Shown here piece by piece: positions 6,106 through 9,273 of a stretch of DNA of 9,273 nt (positions are counted from its first letter, which is position 1; each line of letters opens with the position of its first letter). The translations under genes were made by a program, and so were the position numbers. Source of the stretch: Candidatus Nealsoniibacteriota bacterium (GTDB lineage: Bacteria > Patescibacteriota > Minisyncoccia > Minisyncoccales > CSSED10-335); NCBI GenBank assembly GCA_003557585.1, contig PWOE01000129.1:1-9273 (forward strand), in the 5' to 3' direction. The notes under the pieces are model-generated. The model made no database searches. It was not told where the DNA came from and saw only the letters and a list, made by a program, of their open reading frames with translations.

Positions 6106-7058
6106 AGAAGTCAGATACCCCTATAATCAAGCATATTCCGGACTTTCTTGATTATTGCGAAATAGAGAAAGGATTATCAAGCAATACTCAAGAAAATTAT
6201 GAAAGATATTTAAAAAAGTTTATCTTTTGGTTGAAAAAGAAAAAGAAAGAAAGCTTATTACCCCACGAATTGACCGCTGACGATATCTGGCAATATAGAC
6301 TCTACTTAAGTCGCTCTTTAAATAAGAAAGGAGAATCTTTAAAAAGAATAACTCAAAACTACTATTTAGTGGCCCTGAGAGCCTTTTTAAGCTATTTTAC
6401 CGCCAAAGATATAATATCACTCCCGGCAGACAAGATAACCCTCCCTAAGGACGCTAAAAACGAAAAAAGTATTAAATTTCTTACCTTGGATCAGATAGAA
6501 AAGCTTTTAACTTCTCCTGATATAAAGAAAGAGGAAGGTCTCAGAGATAGAGCTATCCTCGAATCTCTCTTTTCAACCGGATTAAGAATAGCTGAGCTGG
6601 TATCTTTAAATAGAGATCAATTTGGAGATATAAAAAATAAGAATGATTTAGAGATTGCCATTATCGGTAAAGGTAATCGCCCTAGGACGATATACTTTTC
6701 TGAAAGATCCCTTCACTGGATTAAAGAATATCTTGAAAAAAGAAAGGATATTGAAAAACCTCTATTTATCAACTACAGAGCCAGAAAAGATTCTGACAGA
6801 CGCTTAACATCAAGATCTATGGAAAGATTGGTTAAGAATTACGCAATTAAGGCTGGCGTGCCCATCTTCACTACGCCACATACTTTAAGACATTCTTATG
6901 CCACCGATCTTTTATCTCAAGGTGTTGATTTGCGCACGATTCAAGAACTTTTGGGACATAGAAGTATCGCAACCACTCAAGTATATACCCACGTAACAAA
7001 TAAAAGATTGCGAGATATTCATCGCAAGTTTCACGGAGGCGGTAAATTAAAACCTTAG
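6102..7058 (+). CDS. xer: Xer-type tyrosine recombinase
   Basis: Site-specific recombinase, likely resolving chromosome dimers at a dif-type site. The 318 residues are the usual length of XerC and XerD (about 300). The N-terminal SAM-like core-binding domain covers about 8-105 (LDYCEIEKGLSSNTQENYERY at 16-36 is its typical opening). The catalytic domain carries the full set: R162 in STGLRIAEL, K190 in GKGNRPR, H260 and R263 in HTLRHSYAT, H286 in LLGHRS and the nucleophile Y295 in VYTHVT. XerC and XerD cannot be told apart here, and one enzyme may serve alone. It has its own strong promoter. No in-frame start lies upstream (stop at 6075-6077), so the ATG at 6102 stands. No phage or transposon genes or att-type repeats surround it, which favours a housekeeping role over an integrase. 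Confidence 0.92.
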   Translation: MKKSDTPIIKHIPDFLDYCEIEKGLSSNTQENYERYLKKFIFWLKKKKKESLLPHELTADDIWQYRLYLSRSLNKKGESLKRITQNYYLVALRAFLSYFTAKDIISLPADKITLPKDAKNEKSIKFLTLDQIEKLLTSPDIKKEEGLRDRAILESLFSTGLRIAELVSLNRDQFGDIKNKNDLEIAIIGKGNRPRTIYFSERSLHWIKEYLEKRKDIEKPLFINYRARKDSDRRLTSRSMERLVKNYAIKAGVPIFTTPHTLRHSYATDLLSQGVDLRTIQELLGHRSIATTQVYTHVTNKRLRDIHRKFHGGGKLKP

Positions 7059-7059
7059 C

Positions 7060-7758
7060 CTATTTGCCAAATCTTCTTTGGCGTTTTTGATAATGGTTCA
7101 AGGCTTTATCAAAATCTTTTTCAGTGAATTCTGGCCAATACTTATCCAAGAAAAATAGCTCTGCGTAAGCCGACTGCCAGATAAAGAAATTAGAAAGTCT
7201 CTTTTCTTTACCAGTTCGAATAATCAAATCTATATTTGGTATAGATAATCTTTTTTCTATATATTTTTCGGTTATCTTTCTGGGGGAAACCGATTCTTTC
7301 AGCATCTCTTTGACCACTTCAACTATCTCCATTCGACCACCATAGCTTAGAGCGGCATTTAAAACCATCTCTCTGTTGTCTTTAGTCGACTCTTCTATCT
7401 TGTTGATAATCTTATTGATCTTTGTTGAGACTTTTTTTCTCTCCCCCACTATTTTAACTCTTATCTTTTTGAAGAGTTTATTTTCTTTGTTTTTATCAAA
7501 TTCTTTATCAAAAAACTCTTCGATTAATCCCATGAGAAAATTGACTTCTTCTTTCGGCCTTTTCCAATTTTCTGTAGAAAAGATAAAAAGTGTTAAAATC
7601 CCCACTCCTCTCTTGTGGGCATGCTCTATTATTTTACGAGTCACTTCTAATCCTTTCTTGTGACCCTCTTGATGGCTTAAGCCTTTTTCTTTGGCCCACC
7701 TTCTGTTGCCATCAAGAATTATCCCTATATGGCAATTCTTCATTGTCGTTGCTTTCAT
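7060..7758 (-). CDS. uppS: Undecaprenyl diphosphate synthase (cis-prenyltransferase)
   Basis: Condenses isopentenyl diphosphate units in cis to form the C55 lipid carrier used by MurG's substrate lipid I. The 232 residues are near the usual 240-250. Motifs: HIGIILDGNRRWAKEKG (10-26) with the metal-binding D16, GHKKG (32-36), FIFSTENWKRP (58-68), NAALSYGGRMEI (134-145) and DLIIRTGKEKRLSNF (177-191) followed by WQSAYAELFF (194-203) and WPEF (208-211). In the diphosphate-binding loop, RTGKE replaces the usual RT(S/G)GE, so one Gly is Lys at 184. Two starts are possible: M1 at 7758 or M6 at 7743, the latter closer to the family norm. Neither has a clear Shine-Dalgarno. Both lie inside the upstream 66-residue gene, suggesting coupling. 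The stop is one base from the convergent xer stop. Confidence 0.95.
   Translation of the reverse strand: MKATTMKNCHIGIILDGNRRWAKEKGLSHQEGHKKGLEVTRKIIEHAHKRGVGILTLFIFSTENWKRPKEEVNFLMGLIEEFFDKEFDKNKENKLFKKIRVKIVGERKKVSTKINKIINKIEESTKDNREMVLNAALSYGGRMEIVEVVKEMLKESVSPRKITEKYIEKRLSIPNIDLIIRTGKEKRLSNFFIWQSAYAELFFLDKYWPEFTEKDFDKALNHYQKRQRRFGK
7066..7088 (+). terminator. Intrinsic terminator of xer, inside the 3' end of uppS
   Basis: GCCAAA (7066-7071) pairs perfectly with TTTGGC (7077-7082) around a 5-base loop. A T-G wobble (7065 with 7083) can extend the stem. T5 follows at 7084-7088. On the + strand this is a short but well-formed terminator, starting 8 bases after the xer stop. The same bases encode the last residues of UppS (RQRRFGK) on the other strand, so they do two jobs if the terminator is real. 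Confidence 0.45.
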
Positions 7759-7912
7759 TGATAATATCTTGAAATTTCAAATCGGGTCTTTCTTGGTTTT
7801 TAGCTATAATATAGCCAAAAGCAAATGAAAGAAAGCTTATTAAAGCGACTGCCAAGCTGATTGTTAAGTCGGCTTGATTTCTTTTGACAAATTCTACTAT
7901 TTTTGATAACAT
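7712..7912 (-). CDS. Small single-pass membrane protein of unknown function
   Basis: A 66-residue frame with a short basic N-terminus (K4, K10, R11), one strong transmembrane helix at about 15-37 (ISLAVALISFLSFAFGYIIA, 18-37), and a polar acidic tail (EDNS-rich, 41-66). The helix contains small and aromatic residues (SFLSFAFG) that could pack against a partner. I do not recognise a family with confidence, though tiny proteins of this layout are common in Patescibacteria. It ends inside uppS (overlap 47 bases, or 32 if UppS starts at its second Met), and is likely the first gene of a two-gene - strand unit. The clean signal-anchor pattern and the otherwise missing gene between uppS and rpmA support it as real. 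Confidence 0.6.
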   Translation of the reverse strand: MLSKIVEFVKRNQADLTISLAVALISFLSFAFGYIIAKNQERPDLKFQDIINESNDNEELPYRDNS

Positions 7913-7942
7913 GTTGTACGTTAAAAATAAAGATAATTCACT
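7913..7942. promoter_or_regulatory. 30-bp divergent start region of rpmA and the 66-residue protein gene
   Basis: Only 30 bases separate two divergent ATG codons. On the + strand GATAAT (7932-7937, 5 of 6 to the -10 consensus) would place the rpmA transcript start at or beside its ATG. On the - strand TATCTT (7930-7935, 4 of 6) overlaps the same bases. No convincing -35 box fits either. Promoter elements must overlap or reach into the coding regions. Confidence 0.3.
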
Positions 7943-8224
7943 ATGGCCACAGTTAAATCGAGTGGAACAACTAAATTAGGAAGAGATTCTCAGCCAAAAT
8001 ATCTTGGCGTTAAGCTTCATGATGGGCAACTTGCCAAGGCTGGATCTATCTTGATTAGACAGAGAGGTACTCGCTTCTTGCCTGGCGACCATGTATGTAA
8101 GGGCAATGATGACACTCTCTTTGCTTTAAAGGGCGGTATTGTTAAATTTTCAACTAAAAGAAAAACTAATTTTGACGGAAACAAGAAAGTAGTTAAAGTT
8201 GTCAATATAGTGCCGGCTAAATAG
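7943..8224 (+). CDS. rpmA: 50S ribosomal protein L27 (bL27)
   Basis: Large-subunit protein whose N-terminal tail reaches toward the peptidyl-transferase centre. The 93 residues match the family: GRDSQPKYLGVKL (13-25), IRQRGTRFLPGDHV (38-51), KGNDDTLFALKGGIVKF (53-69). The N-terminal tail reads MATVKSSGTTKLGRDS rather than the common MAHKKGGGSTRNGRDS. A short insertion near 70-80 (STKRKTNFDGNKKV) separates the last strands, as I recall for Patescibacteria L27. The usual partner rplU (L21) is not adjacent; the gene stands alone with its own terminator. No Shine-Dalgarno is seen. The start is fixed by the family N-terminus. Confidence 0.95.
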   Translation: MATVKSSGTTKLGRDSQPKYLGVKLHDGQLAKAGSILIRQRGTRFLPGDHVCKGNDDTLFALKGGIVKFSTKRKTNFDGNKKVVKVVNIVPAK

Positions 8225-8240
8225 ATACTCTAATCACTAT

Positions 8241-8268
8241 AAACACGATTCATAAAATCGTGTTTTTT
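8241..8268 (+). terminator. Rho-independent terminator after rpmA
   Basis: AAACACGATT (8241-8250) pairs perfectly over 10 bp with AATCGTGTTT (8256-8265) around a 5-base loop, followed by more T to 8268. It is strong for rpmA on the + strand. The hairpin also lies directly after the pyrG stop on the - strand, but only TTTAT follows the stem there, so it would be a weaker terminator in that direction. Confidence 0.85.
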
Positions 8269-9273
8269 ATTTTTGGATAGACTTTCTGATGAATTCTTTA
8301 AAGAGCGGATGAGGATTCGTTGGTCTTGATTTATATTCTGGATGAAATTGGACTCCCACAAAAAAGGGATGATTCTTTAGCTCTATTATTTCAACAAGAT
8401 CTTTGTCTGGATTAACCCCAGCTATAATCATTCCCTTTTTCTCAAAGATCTCTCTGTAATCATCATTAACTTCATATCTATGTCTGTGCCTCTCTGAAAT
8501 ATCTTTAGTTTTATACGCCTTAGCGCTAATTGTGCCTGGAGCAAGACGACAGTCATAAGCTCCTAATCTCATCGATCCACCATATCTTTTCTCTTTGATT
8601 CTCTTTTTCTGTTCAGGCATAACATCGATCACAGGATTTTTAGTTTTTGCATTCACTTCAACTGAGTTGGCATCTTTCAAGCCGCAAACATTTCTTGCAA
8701 ACTCTACAACGGCAATTTGCAAGCCAAGACACAAACCAAAAAAAGGAATCTTATTCTTTCTGCAAAATTCAACTGCTTTAATCTTGCCTTCAACTCCCCT
8801 GCTACCAAACCCACCTGGAACAATTATGCCATCAAATTCCTTCAATTCTTTGAGTTTAGATGGATCTTTTTCATATTTTTCAGCCGATAACCAAGATATC
8901 TCTGGCTTTCTTTTGAAGTGCCAAGCAGCATATTTAATTGATTCAATAACTGAGAGATACGAGTCTTTTAAAGTGAAGTCTCCTGTTTCAAAATATTTAC
9001 CAACTATACCTATCTTTACTATCTTTTCAGCTCTTCTTATTTGACTAACCAATTTCCTCCATTCTTTTAAATCTTTCTTGCGTGATCGCATCTTGAACTT
9101 CTTGAGAATTCTATTACTTAAATTGTCTTCTTCAAAGTTCATTGGAATCTCATAGATTAAATCGACGTCAGGAGCTGAAATTATATCTTGAGGCTCAATA
9201 TTGCAAAACATAGATATCTTTCTTTTTCTCGGTTGATCTAACGGCTTACTAGACCTACCTAGGATGATATCTG
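8267..9273 (-). CDS. pyrG: CTP synthase, N-terminal part cut by the window edge
   Basis: Makes CTP from UTP, ATP and glutamine. The frame stays open to the window edge: 20 residues (DIILGRSSKPLDQPRKRKIS) precede the Met at 9211, which is internal. About 334 residues are visible, and roughly 200 N-terminal residues (most of the ATP-dependent synthetase domain) are missing. Numbered from the first full codon, the end of the synthetase domain includes MFCNIEPQDIIS (21-32) and DVDLIYEIP (35-43). The glutaminase domain has GIVGKY (88-93), IVPGGFG (150-156), GLCLGLQ (179-185) with catalytic C181, GGSMRLGAYDC (231-241), RHRHRYEVN (261-269) and VQFHPE (307-312) with H310 and E312. GKYFETGDFTLKDSY (91-105) carries about five residues more than E. 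coli. It is convergent with rpmA and shares its terminator hairpin. Confidence 0.95.
   Translation of the reverse strand, partial: DIILGRSSKPLDQPRKRKISMFCNIEPQDIISAPDVDLIYEIPMNFEEDNLSNRILKKFKMRSRKKDLKEWRKLVSQIRRAEKIVKIGIVGKYFETGDFTLKDSYLSVIESIKYAAWHFKRKPEISWLSAEKYEKDPSKLKELKEFDGIIVPGGFGSRGVEGKIKAVEFCRKNKIPFFGLCLGLQIAVVEFARNVCGLKDANSVEVNAKTKNPVIDVMPEQKKRIKEKRYGGSMRLGAYDCRLAPGTISAKAYKTKDISERHRHRYEVNDDYREIFEKKGMIIAGVNPDKDLVEIIELKNHPFFVGVQFHPEYKSRPTNPHPLFKEFIRKSIQK

Noticed and set aside
6102..7058. Phage or genomic-island integrase
   Set aside because: No tRNA, att-type direct repeats, phage genes or change in base composition nearby; length and motifs fit housekeeping Xer.
7376..7663. 95-codon + strand frame opposite uppS
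   Set aside because: Antisense to conserved UppS sequence, and its hydrophobic composition follows from the complement of Lys- and Glu-rich codons.
8595..9044. Long + strand open frame (149 codons) inside pyrG
   Set aside because: It lies wholly opposite the strongly conserved glutaminase domain of CTP synthase and its product has no recognisable domain; a shadow frame.
9209..9211. Start of pyrG at the Met codon at 9211
   Set aside because: The frame stays open to the window edge and the 20 residues before it (GRSSKPLDQPRKRKIS and neighbours) match CTP synthase; the Met is internal.
70..9273. UGA recoded as glycine, as in Gracilibacteria
   Set aside because: Conserved Gly positions use GGN codons, no in-frame UGA occurs in the housekeeping genes, and two small genes end in UGA.
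1..9273. CRISPR array, tRNA, riboswitch, insertion sequence or a new multi-gene defence system
   Set aside because: I searched both strands by eye and found no spaced direct repeats, cloverleaf, known aptamer layout, transposase or unknown gene cluster; the content is mostly housekeeping.

Overview
The window looks like a piece of a small-genome bacterium of the Candidate Phyla Radiation (Patescibacteria), possibly Parcubacteria-like. This is inferred from several things: AT-rich DNA, tight gene packing with overlaps, a single Xer-type recombinase, small unnamed membrane or secreted proteins between housekeeping genes, and lineage-flavoured motifs such as PEPMTD in FtsW, HESD in MurG and an L27 tail without the usual AHKKGGGS. 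No taxonomic marker such as 16S is present, so the assignment is tentative. UGA is read as stop, so the UGA=Gly code of Gracilibacteria is not supported.

Layout. Bases 1-30 are a terminator from something upstream. Bases 70-5996 form one likely + strand transcription unit: murD, ftsW, murG, a small four-helix membrane protein, gltX, and a secreted Trp-rich helical protein. Neighbours overlap or nearly touch. Bases 5997-6101 are a palindrome-rich promoter region with a candidate leader ORF, ahead of a Xer-type tyrosine recombinase (6102-7058). Its stop codon lies one base from the stop of the convergent uppS gene (7060-7758, - strand). uppS overlaps the end of a 66-residue single-pass membrane protein (7712-7912, - strand). 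Only 30 bp then separate that gene from the divergent rpmA (L27, 7943-8224). A strong hairpin terminator (8241-8268) follows rpmA, and the - strand pyrG (CTP synthase) runs from 8267 off the right edge, lacking its N-terminal part.

How the genes fit together. MurD adds D-glutamate to the muropeptide precursor. UppS makes the C55 lipid carrier. MurG adds GlcNAc to lipid I to give lipid II. FtsW polymerises lipid II at the septum. The window is therefore centred on peptidoglycan synthesis, together with translation (GltX, L27), CTP synthesis (PyrG) and chromosome-dimer-type recombination (Xer). There is no stretch above 300 bases without a gene.

I see no defence island, CRISPR array, transposon or clearly new multi-gene system. 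The points most worth a second look are the xer promoter region with its ATGA-coupled leader ORF, the secreted Trp-rich protein with a pentanucleotide repeat in its signal peptide, a terminator buried in the end of uppS, and a marked excess of the word GATATC.
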